From: Paracoccaceae bacterium
GTDB taxonomy: Bacteria > Pseudomonadota > Alphaproteobacteria > Rhodobacterales > Rhodobacteraceae
NCBI GenBank assembly: GCA_027486345.1
Contig: JAIXPH010000023.1
Location: forward strand, 46,293 to 110,292
Length of the DNA: 64,000 nucleotides
Reading direction: 5' to 3'
Shown here piece after piece: positions 28,036-36,327 of the stretch. Below the pieces are notes generated by a model. That model was not told the origin of the DNA and did not search any database. It saw nothing but the letters and a program-made list of their open reading frames with translations. Numbering within the stretch: the stretch's first letter is position 1; every line of letters begins with the position of its first letter. A program made the position numbers and the translations under genes.

Positions 28036-29271
28036 ATGAGCACCCCTTCCGTTCCGCATGATGCGCCCGATGCCACCGGCCCGATTGGCCTTCCCACCGT
28101 CCGCCTGAAACCCAAGGCCGAGGCGCGGGCGATCCGCCATGGTTTCCCATGGGTTTACGCCGATGAGCTGGTCACCGACCGGCGCACGCAGAATCTGACC
28201 CCCGGTGCCTTGGCGGTACTGGAGGATGGTGAGCGTCGGTCCTTGGGGCTGGTGACGGTGAACACCAAGTCCAAGATCATCGCGCGGGTGCTGGACCGTG
28301 ACCCTGCGACGGTGATCGATCAGGCCTGGTTTGAGGCGCGCCTGTCGCGGGCCTTGGCCCTGCGCGCGCAGCTTTATGACGCGCCGTTTTACCGTCTGGT
28401 CCATGCCGAGGCCGATGGCCTGCCCGGCGTGGTGATTGACCGTTATGGCGACACGGCGGTGATCCAGCCCAATGCGGCATGGGCCGAGGCGCATATTGCG
28501 CCCTTGGCCGCGGCTTTGCGCGCGGTGACCGGGGTGACGACCGTGGTGAAGAACGGCACCGGACGGTCGCGCGGCCTTGAGGGGTTGGAGGAAGAGACCG
28601 TCATCCTGTCGGGCACCGTCGCCGGGCCGATTGAGGTGCCGATGAATGGCGCGACCTATCTGGCCGATGTGACGGGCGGGCAGAAGACCGGGCTGTTCTA
28701 TGACCAACGCCCCAACCACGCCTTTGCCGCGCGTCTGGCGCGGGGCGGCCGGGTGTTGGATGTCTTCACCCATGTCGGCGGCTTTGCCCTTGCCGCACTG
28801 GCGGCGGGCGCAACCGAGGCTTTGGCCGTTGATGCCTCTGCCGCCGCTTTGGCGCTGGCGGAAGGCGGGGCCAAGGCCAGCGGTCTGGCGGATCGCTTTG
28901 CCACCCGCCAAGGCGATGCTTTTGCGGTGCTGGAGGAGTTGGGGGCCGAGGGCGCGCGCTTTGACACCGTGATTTGCGACCCGCCCGCCTTTGCCCCGGC
29001 CAAACCGGCGTTGGAGGCGGGCTTGCGCGCCTATGAACGGCTGGCGCGGTTGGCGTCACCGTTGGTGGCACCGGGGGGATATCTGGTGCTGTGCTCTTGC
29101 TCACATGCGGCGGATTTGTCGGCGTTCCGCAACGCCAGCGCCCGTGGGATCGGGCGCGGCGGGCGGCGGGGACAGCTTTTGCACACCGGCTTCGCCGGAG
29201 CGGATCACCCAATGCTGCCGCAACTGGCGGAGTCGGGCTATCTGAAATCCTTGGTGTTCCGGCTGGATTGA
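28036..29271 (+). CDS. Class I SAM-dependent rRNA methyltransferase, RlmI-like
   Basis: Probable 23S rRNA m5C methyltransferase of the RlmI/RlmO type, about 411 residues. The N-terminal PUA-like region (RAIRHGFPWVYADEL) precedes the Rossmann domain with the SAM loop VLDVFTHVGGFALAALAAGA, the motif VICDPPAFAPAK, and the catalytic Cys in LVLCSCSHAAD. Start 28036 has GGGGAAAGG immediately before it. It is divergent from edd across a 137-bp gap. The exact target base is inferred from the family only. Confidence 0.85.
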   Translation: MSTPSVPHDAPDATGPIGLPTVRLKPKAEARAIRHGFPWVYADELVTDRRTQNLTPGALAVLEDGERRSLGLVTVNTKSKIIARVLDRDPATVIDQAWFEARLSRALALRAQLYDAPFYRLVHAEADGLPGVVIDRYGDTAVIQPNAAWAEAHIAPLAAALRAVTGVTTVVKNGTGRSRGLEGLEEETVILSGTVAGPIEVPMNGATYLADVTGGQKTGLFYDQRPNHAFAARLARGGRVLDVFTHVGGFALAALAAGATEALAVDASAAALALAEGGAKASGLADRFATRQGDAFAVLEELGAEGARFDTVICDPPAFAPAKPALEAGLRAYERLARLASPLVAPGGYLVLCSCSHAADLSAFRNASARGIGRGGRRGQLLHTGFAGADHPMLPQLAESGYLKSLVFRLD

Positions 29272-29275
29272 CCGG

Positions 29276-29821
29276 GTGAAGCTTGTCCTCGATGCCTGTG
29301 TGCTTTACCCGCCGGTGCTGCGTGATCTCTTGATCGGCGTGGCGGCGGCGGGGATCTTCCGGCCCGTCTGGTCGGACCGCATCCTTGAGGAATGGGCGCG
29401 GGCGACGGTGAAGCTGGGGCCTTTGGCCGAAGCGCAGGCGCGGGGCGAAGGTGCCCGCCTGCGTGCCGCTTTTCCGATGGCGATGCAGATGGCGGCCCCG
29501 GCGATCGAGGCGCGGTTGGTCCTGCCCGATCCGAATGATCTGCATGTGCTGGCGGTGGCCGTCGCCTCGGGTGCCGATGCCATCGTCACCTTCAACGCCG
29601 TCGATTTCCCGCGCCATTTGCTGGCGGCGGAAGGGTTGGAACGCCGCGACCCGGACGGCTTGCTGTGGGAGCTGTGGTCAAAGCATGAGGGTGCTGTGGG
29701 CGCGGTGATCGCCGCCGTGCATGCGCGGGCTGAGGAGATGGCAGGGCAGGCGGTGTCGTTGAAAGCCTTGCTCAAACGCGCGCAACTGCCGCGATTGGCC
29801 AAGGCGGTTCAGGCGGGCTGA
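29276..29821 (+). CDS. PIN-domain protein
   Basis: A 181-residue protein with the PIN ribonuclease fold: MKLVLDACVLYPPVLRD has the first acidic residue, and DPNDLHVLAVAVASGADAIVTFNAVDFP has the later Asp cluster. It starts with GTG 2 nt after the preceding methyltransferase stop and is probably coexpressed. No antitoxin gene adjoins it, so a classic VapBC toxin-antitoxin role is not supported. Its end overlaps the tail of the convergent M48 protease gene by 13 bp. Confidence 0.8.
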   Translation: MKLVLDACVLYPPVLRDLLIGVAAAGIFRPVWSDRILEEWARATVKLGPLAEAQARGEGARLRAAFPMAMQMAAPAIEARLVLPDPNDLHVLAVAVASGADAIVTFNAVDFPRHLLAAEGLERRDPDGLLWELWSKHEGAVGAVIAAVHARAEEMAGQAVSLKALLKRAQLPRLAKAVQAG

Positions 29822-30498
29822 GACCAGCGACGCTCATTCGCCTCAATCGCGGCGATGCGATCCTCGGTCGAGGGGTGCGACAGCAACCAGACCGGCATCC
29901 CGCCGCCGCCGCCGGTCATGCCGGACAGCTTGCGGAACAGCGATTTTTGTGGCGCGGTGCCGATGCCGGATTTGATCAGCAGGGCGGTGGCGTAGGCGTC
30001 GGCCTCAAACTCATCGCGGCGCGACAGGCGGGCGGCGACGGCGGTTGAGATCAGGTTGGCGATCCAGACCCCGATCACCGGCAGGAACCGGGCGAGAAGC
30101 GCCGAGAGCATCACGAAAATCGCATTCTGCCCGGTGAAGTCGATCATGCGGCGCTGCGAATGGCCCAAGGCGACGTGGCCGAGTTCATGAGCGATGACGG
30201 CAGCGAGTTCCTCGTCGGTCACCTTGCCCTTGGCGCGTTGCGTCAGGAACCCCCGTGTCAGGAAGATCCGGCCATCCGGCGCGGCGAGGCCGTTGACCGG
30301 CTCAATCTCGAACACCTGCACGTCGATCCGGTCCACGCCTTGCGCCTGCGCCAGACGCTGGGTCAGGCGGGCAAGATCGGGGTCGCGCAGCGGGCGGCTG
30401 CGGTCGGTCAGCATCTTGTGCGTCCGCCAGACCGAGACGCGGTACATGACGACAGCGTAGCCGATGGCGAAGAGGACGGGGAGGAGAAGCGCGCTCAT
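29809..30498 (-). CDS. M48-family zinc metalloprotease, HtpX-like
   Basis: A 229-residue membrane-anchored protease. There is one N-terminal hydrophobic segment (about 3-19). The catalytic zinc motif is HELGH (104-108) and the third ligand lies in RRDEFEADAYA (about 164-168). A second hydrophobic stretch lies at about 126-152. It is shorter than HtpX proper (about 290), so the fit is with the broader M48 family involved in membrane-protein quality control. The start MSALLLP is chosen because the upstream open frame runs through the CACATATATGTG repeat and has no homology. Confidence 0.85.
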   Translation of the reverse strand: MSALLLPVLFAIGYAVVMYRVSVWRTHKMLTDRSRPLRDPDLARLTQRLAQAQGVDRIDVQVFEIEPVNGLAAPDGRIFLTRGFLTQRAKGKVTDEELAAVIAHELGHVALGHSQRRMIDFTGQNAIFVMLSALLARFLPVIGVWIANLISTAVAARLSRRDEFEADAYATALLIKSGIGTAPQKSLFRKLSGMTGGGGGMPVWLLSHPSTEDRIAAIEANERRWSQPA

Positions 30499-30562
30499 GC
30501 CGGGGAATATGGGGTGGGGCGGGTGGTTGGGGAAGGGGGGGATGCGCACAAGCGCAACGGCA

Positions 30563-30656
30563 GGGGCGCGGCCGTCACGCCGGGGTGGCTGCACATATAT
30601 GTGCGGCCGCCTCGGGGGGGCGGGACGGCCGCGCCCCGATGCGTTGGGCATCGGGG
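30563..30656 (+). repeat. CACATATATGTG structured repeat, copy 2
   Basis: Lies between kdsA and the M48 protease gene, in the orientation opposite to copy 1. Outer arms GGGGCGCGGCCGTC (30563-30576) and its exact complement (30624-30637) differ in sequence from copy 1 but keep pairing. Inner arms at 30581-30614 close on CACATATATGTG with G-U pairs, and the side hairpin CCCCGATGC/GCATCGGGG is at 30634-30656. Confidence 0.8.
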
Positions 30657-30681
30657 CAATCCTGACCGTCATGACTTGGTG

Positions 30682-31512
30682 TCAAACCCGAAACGGCTTT
30701 GCCTTCGCCAGCCGATCAAAGGCCATCAGCGTGTCCACCAAGGCTGGCATGTCCGAGAGGTAAACCATGTTCGGCCCGTCAGAGGGTGCGGTATCCGGGG
30801 CTTCGTGGGTTTCGATGAACACGCCCGCGATGCCGATGGACACCGCCACCCGCGCCATCAGCGGTGCGAATTCTCGTTGCCCGCCACTGGAGGACCCGTT
30901 CCCGCCCGGCTGCTGCACCGAATGGGTGGCGTCCATGATCACCGGATAGCCCGTGCGCATCATCGTCGGCAACCCGCGCATATCGGCGACGAGGGTGTTG
31001 TAGCCAAAGGACGTGCCGCGTTCGGTCAGCAAGATCCGCTCATTACCCGTTGAGGCCACCTTTTCGGCGACATTGGCCATGTCCCAAGGGGCCAGAAACT
31101 GACCTTTCTTGATGTTCACCACGGCACCCGATTCCCCGGCGGCCAGCAAAAGATCGGTCTGGCGGCACAGAAAGGCCGGGATCTGGATCACATCGACCAC
31201 ACCCGCCGCCACCCGCGCCTGTTCGGCGTCGTGGATATCGGTCAGGACCGGCATGCCCATGGCGCGGACCGCCTCCAGCACCTTCAGCCCCGCATCAATC
31301 CCAAGACCGCGCCGTCCTTTCAGGCTGGTGCGGTTGGCCTTGTCGTAGCTCGCCTTGAACACATATTGCGCGCCCGCCGCGGCACAGGCCTCGGCCATCC
31401 GGCCCGCAATCATCTGGGCATGGTCCAGACTTTCCAACTGGCAGGGACCGGCAATCACCACAAGCGGGCTGTCGTTCGACACGGTCAGCCCGCCGATATT
31501 CACGCTTTTCAT
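30682..31512 (-). CDS. kdsA: 3-deoxy-8-phosphooctulonate (KDO-8P) synthase
   Basis: Condenses phosphoenolpyruvate with arabinose 5-phosphate to make KDO 8-phosphate, precursor of lipopolysaccharide and of capsule lipid anchors. The TIM-barrel protein has 276 residues. The N-terminal segment VVIAGPCQLES places Cys24 at the position that binds the metal in class II enzymes; class I enzymes have Asn there, so a metal-dependent enzyme is expected. It follows kpsE with 12 bp between, which suggests a second, capsule-linked role beside LPS. Confidence 0.95.
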   Translation of the reverse strand: MKSVNIGGLTVSNDSPLVVIAGPCQLESLDHAQMIAGRMAEACAAAGAQYVFKASYDKANRTSLKGRRGLGIDAGLKVLEAVRAMGMPVLTDIHDAEQARVAAGVVDVIQIPAFLCRQTDLLLAAGESGAVVNIKKGQFLAPWDMANVAEKVASTGNERILLTERGTSFGYNTLVADMRGLPTMMRTGYPVIMDATHSVQQPGGNGSSSGGQREFAPLMARVAVSIGIAGVFIETHEAPDTAPSDGPNMVYLSDMPALVDTLMAFDRLAKAKPFRV

Positions 31513-31524
31513 CGCTTCGCTTCC

Positions 31525-33510
31525 TCAGGCGGTGATCTGCTCGCGCAGGATCGCCGCGGTCATCGAGATCATGAGGTATATACCCGCAAAGATCAGAAAC
31601 GCCACGGAGGTATTCTCGAAGGCCCGGGGATAGGTGGGTTCGTCCGGCGGGATCGGCGGCACGCCCACCGACAGGTAGCGCACCTGCTGATTGGCCGCGA
31701 TGCGCGCGCTTTCCATCGCCTCCAGCGATTTGGACAGGATTTCCTGCCGGGTTTTCACATCCGCCTCGGCCAGCAGCATTTCGGACTGCACCTCGGCCAG
31801 CGATTCATTGCCGTTGACATCCTCTTTGGTCAGACGCGTGCGCATTTTCGCGATCTGGCTTTCCATCGTGGCGATGCGGCGCTTGAGCGGCTCCATCCGG
31901 GCGACGTTGGGATTGGGGTTGGATTCCATCTGCGCCAGCCCAAGACGGTCCTTGGTCAATTGCGCCTCAAGCGACGCGATCTGCGAGGTGACCATGTCCA
32001 CCTCAGCTTCAGAGGACAGCACATTGTAGCGGCGCTGCAATTCGACGACCTTGCGCTGCGCGTCCTTCACGCCCTCTTCGGCATCCTGATAGTTTTCCCG
32101 CGCGCCCTTCATCTGGTCTTCGCGCACCCGCAGGGTCAACTGGTCCACCCGCTCTTCGGCATAGCCGATCAGCGCCTTGGACATGGTGACCGAGGCTTCG
32201 GGGCTGGGGGCGATCACCTCCATCTTCACGACGCCTTCGGTCGGGTCAAAGGCGATGCGGACATTGCGCAGATAGGCCTTGTAGGTCGCTTCGTCGCTGG
32301 GATTGGCCTCCAGCCGCTGGATCGGGTCGATGGTCGGGTCGCTGAACATGGCGCGGAAGTTCACCGCCTCATCCAGCCGCAACATCACGTCCCGCGATTG
32401 CAGGTAGCTTTGCACGATGATCGGGTCTTGCATCATGCCCGCAGCCCCACCGCGTCCGCCGAACAGACCGCCACTGCTTCCGCCGCTGCTGCTGGCGGGA
32501 TCGGCCTGCTGGATCACGAATTCGGTCTTGGTGGCATAAAGCGGGGTCGCGATGTTGTAATAATAGATGCCCGCCAGAAGCGTGGGCAGGGCCACGAAGA
32601 AGATCAGCCGCAGCACCATCAGCATGCCGTTGCGACGGCGCCGCCGCACGAGGTCTTGCTGGATGCGGCTCAGCTCCGCCAGATGGCTTTGTTCGGCCTG
32701 CACCTGCGGCGCGGCGGGCATCTTGGCCGGTTTGATCGTCTGGGGCAGGCGCACGCCATCGCCCGGCACCGGCACCATCGCCGTGCCGCGCATGGGTTGG
32801 CCTTGCTGGCCCGCCGCCGGTCCGCCCTGTGCCATGGCGGCCATCTCGGCCTCCTCGTCCTCGGCGGCGATGATGTCCAGCATCGAGCCCTTCTGGAACG
32901 GATCGATCCCCGCGCCGCGCAACAGGCGGACGGCGTCGAAATCCGAGGTGGCGGGCAGGCCGTATTTCTGCGCCATGCGCCGCGCCATCCGCAGCTGGCG
33001 GCCCGTCAGCCCCTCGCGCCGGATGGCGTCGATGTCGCCTGCCACCCCGGTTTCGCCCGGCGTGGCCAGATTCGGATCGGCCGATTGCGCCTGCGCCGCG
33101 GCAGAGGTCGGAAAGGGCATGTCGCCAAAGCCGTCCTCGGGCGGGTCGAACAGCATCCCGCCCGGTGGGGGACGGCTGGGGCGCGGGGCTGCCTGCGACG
33201 CGGCGGGTGGGACAGAGCCGCGCGCCACGGCGGCCCGGGCCGCGGCTTGGCTCAATTGCAGCGCGGTCGGGCGCGGCGCTTCGTTCAGGGCAGGCTGCGG
33301 GCGCGGCGGTTCCGCCGCCGGCGCGGGCTGCGGCTCTGTTGGCGACACGGGGGCGAATTGCACCGCGGCAGCCTCCGGCCGCGCGGTCTGCGGTGCCATC
33401 GTGGTCACCGCACCGGTCATCGGGCTGGCCATGTCAGCCGCCATCGGCGCGGCCTGTTTCGGCGCGGCCTCGGTGCGGCGGGTGTTGTAGCGTCTAACGC
33501 TGATTTTCAT
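31525..33510 (-). CDS. kpsE: Capsule polysaccharide export protein, KpsE-type, with long N-terminal extension
   Basis: An inner-membrane/periplasmic adaptor of ABC-2 capsule exporters (KpsE/CtrB/RkpR type), 661 residues. Two membrane helices, at about 296-318 and 640-657, flank a coiled-coil-rich periplasmic part (about 400-620) with PLYATKTEFVIQQ near its start. Family members are usually near 380 residues. Here some 290 cytoplasmic residues precede the first helix: an Ala/Pro-rich linker to about 150, then a compact segment LTGRQLRMARRMAQKYGLPA, then another linker. It overlaps kpsT by 17 nt. No kpsM permease is adjacent. Confidence 0.85.
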   Translation of the reverse strand: MKISVRRYNTRRTEAAPKQAAPMAADMASPMTGAVTTMAPQTARPEAAAVQFAPVSPTEPQPAPAAEPPRPQPALNEAPRPTALQLSQAAARAAVARGSVPPAASQAAPRPSRPPPGGMLFDPPEDGFGDMPFPTSAAAQAQSADPNLATPGETGVAGDIDAIRREGLTGRQLRMARRMAQKYGLPATSDFDAVRLLRGAGIDPFQKGSMLDIIAAEDEEAEMAAMAQGGPAAGQQGQPMRGTAMVPVPGDGVRLPQTIKPAKMPAAPQVQAEQSHLAELSRIQQDLVRRRRRNGMLMVLRLIFFVALPTLLAGIYYYNIATPLYATKTEFVIQQADPASSSGGSSGGLFGGRGGAAGMMQDPIIVQSYLQSRDVMLRLDEAVNFRAMFSDPTIDPIQRLEANPSDEATYKAYLRNVRIAFDPTEGVVKMEVIAPSPEASVTMSKALIGYAEERVDQLTLRVREDQMKGARENYQDAEEGVKDAQRKVVELQRRYNVLSSEAEVDMVTSQIASLEAQLTKDRLGLAQMESNPNPNVARMEPLKRRIATMESQIAKMRTRLTKEDVNGNESLAEVQSEMLLAEADVKTRQEILSKSLEAMESARIAANQQVRYLSVGVPPIPPDEPTYPRAFENTSVAFLIFAGIYLMISMTAAILREQITA

Positions 33511-34153
33511 ATTCGTAGAGCCGTTTCGCTTCTTCGAGGGTGTCGAACATGTACAATTGCCCGTGGCGCAGAACGGCGGCGGACTTGCAGAATTTCTCGA
33601 TCGTCGAGGGCTGGTGCGACACGACGATCACGGTAGAGTCCTTCAACCGCTCGCGCAGGATGAACCCGGCCTTGCGGTTGAATTCCACATCGGTCGAGGT
33701 CGGCATGCCTTCGTCGATCAGGTAGATGTCGAAATCCAGCGCGAGCAGCAGTGCAAAAGAGAAACGGCCGCGCATGCCGGAAGAATAGGTGCCGACCGGC
33801 ATGTCGAAGTAATCGCCCAGATCGCAGACCCAGCGGCAGAAACTTTCGACATAGTCGGGATCAAGCCCGTAAAGCCGCGCGATGTAGCGGCTGTTTTCGG
33901 TGGCGGTATGGCGGCTGACGATACCGCCCATGAACCCCAGCGGGAAAGAGATGCGGGCCTTGCGCGTAATGCGCCCTTCGTCGGGTTTTTCCAGACCGGC
34001 CATCATGTTGATCAGCGTGGTCTTGCCGGTGCCATTCGGCGCGAGGATGCCCAGCGAATTGCCAAGGTCCACCCGGAACGAGGCGCGATCAAGGATCACC
34101 TTGCGCGACTTGCCCGCCCAGAAGGATTTGCTGACATTCTCGAACTCAAGCAC
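33494..34153 (-). CDS. kpsT: Capsule polysaccharide ABC exporter ATPase, KpsT-type
   Basis: ATP-binding subunit of an ABC-2 polysaccharide exporter, 219 residues. The Walker A loop reads LAPNGTGKTT (Ala where Gly is usual), the ABC signature region is GTYSSGMRGRFSFALLLAL, Walker B is IYLIDEGM, and the switch His is in VVSHQP. It begins with GTG after GGAGG. It leads the kpsT-kpsE-kdsA unit, which has its own promoter-like sequence upstream. The partner permease KpsM must be encoded elsewhere. Confidence 0.88.
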   Translation of the reverse strand: MLEFENVSKSFWAGKSRKVILDRASFRVDLGNSLGILAPNGTGKTTLINMMAGLEKPDEGRITRKARISFPLGFMGGIVSRHTATENSRYIARLYGLDPDYVESFCRWVCDLGDYFDMPVGTYSSGMRGRFSFALLLALDFDIYLIDEGMPTSTDVEFNRKAGFILRERLKDSTVIVVSHQPSTIEKFCKSAAVLRHGQLYMFDTLEEAKRLYEYENQR

Positions 34154-34290
34154 CTTGCGCCCTCAACCTCCACGGGCCAGACCGGGATCGCCCCCGGTTT
34201 TCGCGCCTGTCCCCCAAAGACGGGGTCATGCCCCCCGCAGGCGGGAGGCAGACAGACCACAGGGCGGGCCTATCCCCCCATTGGGGCAGG

Positions 34291-34320
34291 ATTATGTCGG
34301 AAGAGCAGGGCGGCTGACAA
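34291..34320 (-). promoter_or_regulatory. Candidate promoter of kpsT-kpsE-kdsA
   Basis: On the minus strand TTGTCA (34320-34315), an 18-nt spacer and CATAAT (34296-34291) lie between nhaA and kpsT, about 140 nt before the kpsT GTG. The leader contains small GC hairpins, including CCCC-AAT-GGGG just after the -10. Confidence 0.55.
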
Positions 34321-34338
34321 TACGGTCTGGCGAATGGG

Positions 34339-35595
34339 TCACGTTTTCGCGGGGCGCCTCGGGTCTTGCGGGGCCGTCCGCCGCATCCGGGCGAGCAGGA
34401 TGACAAGGGGACCCAGCCCGAGGGACAGCGCGGCCCCCATGCGGGCGGCCTCGGTCATGGCGCCGCCGGGCAGGGCGCTGTCCAGCGTCAGCAGGGGCAG
34501 GGTGAACCCCACGCCCGAGATCAACGCCACCCGCCCCAGATCCGACAGCCGCACCCCGCGGGGCAAATCCAGCCGGAACACCAGCGCGGCCAGAAGCGCC
34601 CCGGTCATGAAGCCCAAGGGCTTGCCGATCCACAGGGCCGCCAAAACGCTGCCCGTGGTGGGGGCCAGCGCGCCAAGGTCGATGCCGCCGCGCGTCAGGC
34701 CAAAGGCGAACAGGATCACTGCCAAGGGCTTGACCAACAGATGGCTCAGCCGGTTCAGGGGGTCGTGCAGGAATTCCTCGGCCTCGGCAAAGAGGCCAAA
34801 GGCGCGGTCGGCATGGGGAATGGCCGGGATCACCGGCAAGAGGCCCAGCGCAGGCGGCAGACCCGCCGCTGCAACGCCGATCCAGCTGGCCGCCCCCGCC
34901 AAAAGCCACGGCCACAGCGCAAGGCTGCGGCGGCGCACCCGCTCCGGCGCGTCCGGGTCCGGGCGACCAACGGCCAGCCAAGCCCCAAGCGTGGCCCCGA
35001 CCGGCAGCAGCAGCCACAGCAAGGACAGGCCAAAGCCCACATCCGCAAGCCCGGCCAGCAACAGCCCCGCAAGGGAACTCGCGATGCTGGTCAGAAGCGC
35101 CAGATGCAGCGCCGGATGCCCCGCCCCGAACACCGCCCGCGCGATGACATAGCCGATGATGATGTCCGACCCCAGCGGGACGGGCCACCCGGTCCAGGGC
35201 CCGGCCTCCTCGGCGGTCTCGAACAGGCCCGACCATAGGCCCCAGACCAGCACCGCGCCCAAGAGGCCCCCCGCCACGGCCCAGGCGGGCAGCAGCGCCT
35301 GCCGTCCGGTCAGCGCCCCCCGCTCCAGCACCAGCGCCTCCCACAATTCCTTGCCCACAAAGAACAGGAACAGCGCCATCAGCGCATCCGACACCAGCGT
35401 GACCGGCGTCAGAAGGAACGTCTCGGGCAAGACCTGCGCAAAGGGCAGGGCGGACAGCCTCTCATGGTCCAAGAACCGCCATTCGATCATGTCGTAATAG
35501 CTGGCAGGGGACAGGTTGACCCAGACCGTCGCCACCCCGGCCCCGCCCAAAAGCGCCCAGGCAAAGCGGCGGACAAAGGGAGAGACGCGATACAT
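34339..35595 (-). CDS. NhaA-family sodium/proton antiporter homologue lacking the Asp pair
   Basis: A 418-residue multi-helix inner-membrane protein of the NhaA family. FLFFVGKELWEALVLERGAL matches the conserved helix II region, PLGSDIIIGYVIAR keeps the Asp equivalent to E. coli Asp133 (Asp144 here), and LWIGKPLGF keeps the Lys equivalent to Lys300 (Lys325 here). The ion-binding pair Asp163-Asp164 is not found: by spacing and sequence it falls on Ser173-Ser174 in LLTSIASSLAGLLL. Transport by the usual mechanism is therefore doubtful. It stands upstream of the capsule genes but has 185 bp and a promoter between. Confidence 0.82.
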   Translation of the reverse strand: MYRVSPFVRRFAWALLGGAGVATVWVNLSPASYYDMIEWRFLDHERLSALPFAQVLPETFLLTPVTLVSDALMALFLFFVGKELWEALVLERGALTGRQALLPAWAVAGGLLGAVLVWGLWSGLFETAEEAGPWTGWPVPLGSDIIIGYVIARAVFGAGHPALHLALLTSIASSLAGLLLAGLADVGFGLSLLWLLLPVGATLGAWLAVGRPDPDAPERVRRRSLALWPWLLAGAASWIGVAAAGLPPALGLLPVIPAIPHADRAFGLFAEAEEFLHDPLNRLSHLLVKPLAVILFAFGLTRGGIDLGALAPTTGSVLAALWIGKPLGFMTGALLAALVFRLDLPRGVRLSDLGRVALISGVGFTLPLLTLDSALPGGAMTEAARMGAALSLGLGPLVILLARMRRTAPQDPRRPAKT

Positions 35596-35721
35596 CTGCG
35601 ATCACCGCTTTCTTGGGGGTCATGCCCATGGGCTACCCACGGCATGCCAGCCCCGCAAGGGCGGGAAATCCTTTCCGCGTCGGGTGTTGCGCTGCGGCCA
35701 TGGCCAGTCCATCTTGCGGCG

Positions 35722-36327
35722 ATGCAGGATAACGCCGCCCCCTTGCTGGCGCGCATAGCGCGGTGTCGGCTTTGTGCCGACCGCTTCGCCGCGACGGCCA
35801 CCGCCCATGCGCCGCGCCCGGTGGCGTGGTTCGCGCCCTCGGCCCGCATCCTGATTGCGGGGCAGGCTCCGGGTGCGCGGGTCCATGCTTCGGGGCGGCC
35901 CTTCACCGATGCTTCGGGCGACCGTTTGCGCGAATGGACCGGGCTGACGGAGGCGGAGTTTTATGACCGCACCCGCATTGCCATCGTCCCCATGGCCTTC
36001 TGCTTTCCGGGCTATGATGCCAAGGGGGCGGACCTGCCGCCGCCGCCAATCTGCGCACAGACTTGGCGGGCAGAGGTCATGGCCGCCTTGCCCCTCCTGC
36101 GACTGACTTTGGCCGTGGGTGGGGCGGCCATGCGTTGGCACCTCGGTCCCGGCCCGGTCGCCGCACAGGTGGCGGATTGGCGCAGTCACGCCGCGCGGGG
36201 CGTCTGGCCCTTGCCGCATCCCTCGTGGCGCAATACGGGATGGCTGAGGAAAAACCCGTGGTTCGAGTCCGACCTCGTGCCCGAATTGCGCCGCACGCTG
36301 CGTGCCGTGCTGGAGGATGACGCATGA
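35722..36327 (+). CDS. Uracil-DNA glycosylase superfamily protein
   Basis: A 201-residue protein of the uracil-DNA glycosylase fold. ILIAGQAPGARVHASGRPFTD fits the motif that positions the attacking water and the base, and LPHPSWRN near the C-terminus fits the DNA-intercalation loop. An N-terminal CRLC pair is present, but the further cysteines of family 4 iron-sulfur enzymes are not evident, so the subfamily is uncertain. It is followed by an SseB-like gene overlapping by 4 nt (ATGA). The start at 35722 (MQDNAAP) is chosen because homology begins there. Confidence 0.8.
   Translation: MQDNAAPLLARIARCRLCADRFAATATAHAPRPVAWFAPSARILIAGQAPGARVHASGRPFTDASGDRLREWTGLTEAEFYDRTRIAIVPMAFCFPGYDAKGADLPPPPICAQTWRAEVMAALPLLRLTLAVGGAAMRWHLGPGPVAAQVADWRSHAARGVWPLPHPSWRNTGWLRKNPWFESDLVPELRRTLRAVLEDDA

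Noticed and set aside
29276..29821. PIN protein as toxin of a toxin-antitoxin pair
   Set aside because: No small antitoxin-like gene lies upstream; the gene follows an rRNA methylase by 2 nt instead.
31231..33636. An 801-codon plus-strand frame opposite kdsA and kpsE
   Set aside because: Shadow of the capsule genes: low-complexity His/Arg/Gly content, no RBS and no homology visible.
36255..36275. GGTTCGAGTCC resembling a tRNA T-loop
   Set aside because: It lies inside the DNA glycosylase gene in frame, and no acceptor, D or anticodon arms surround it.
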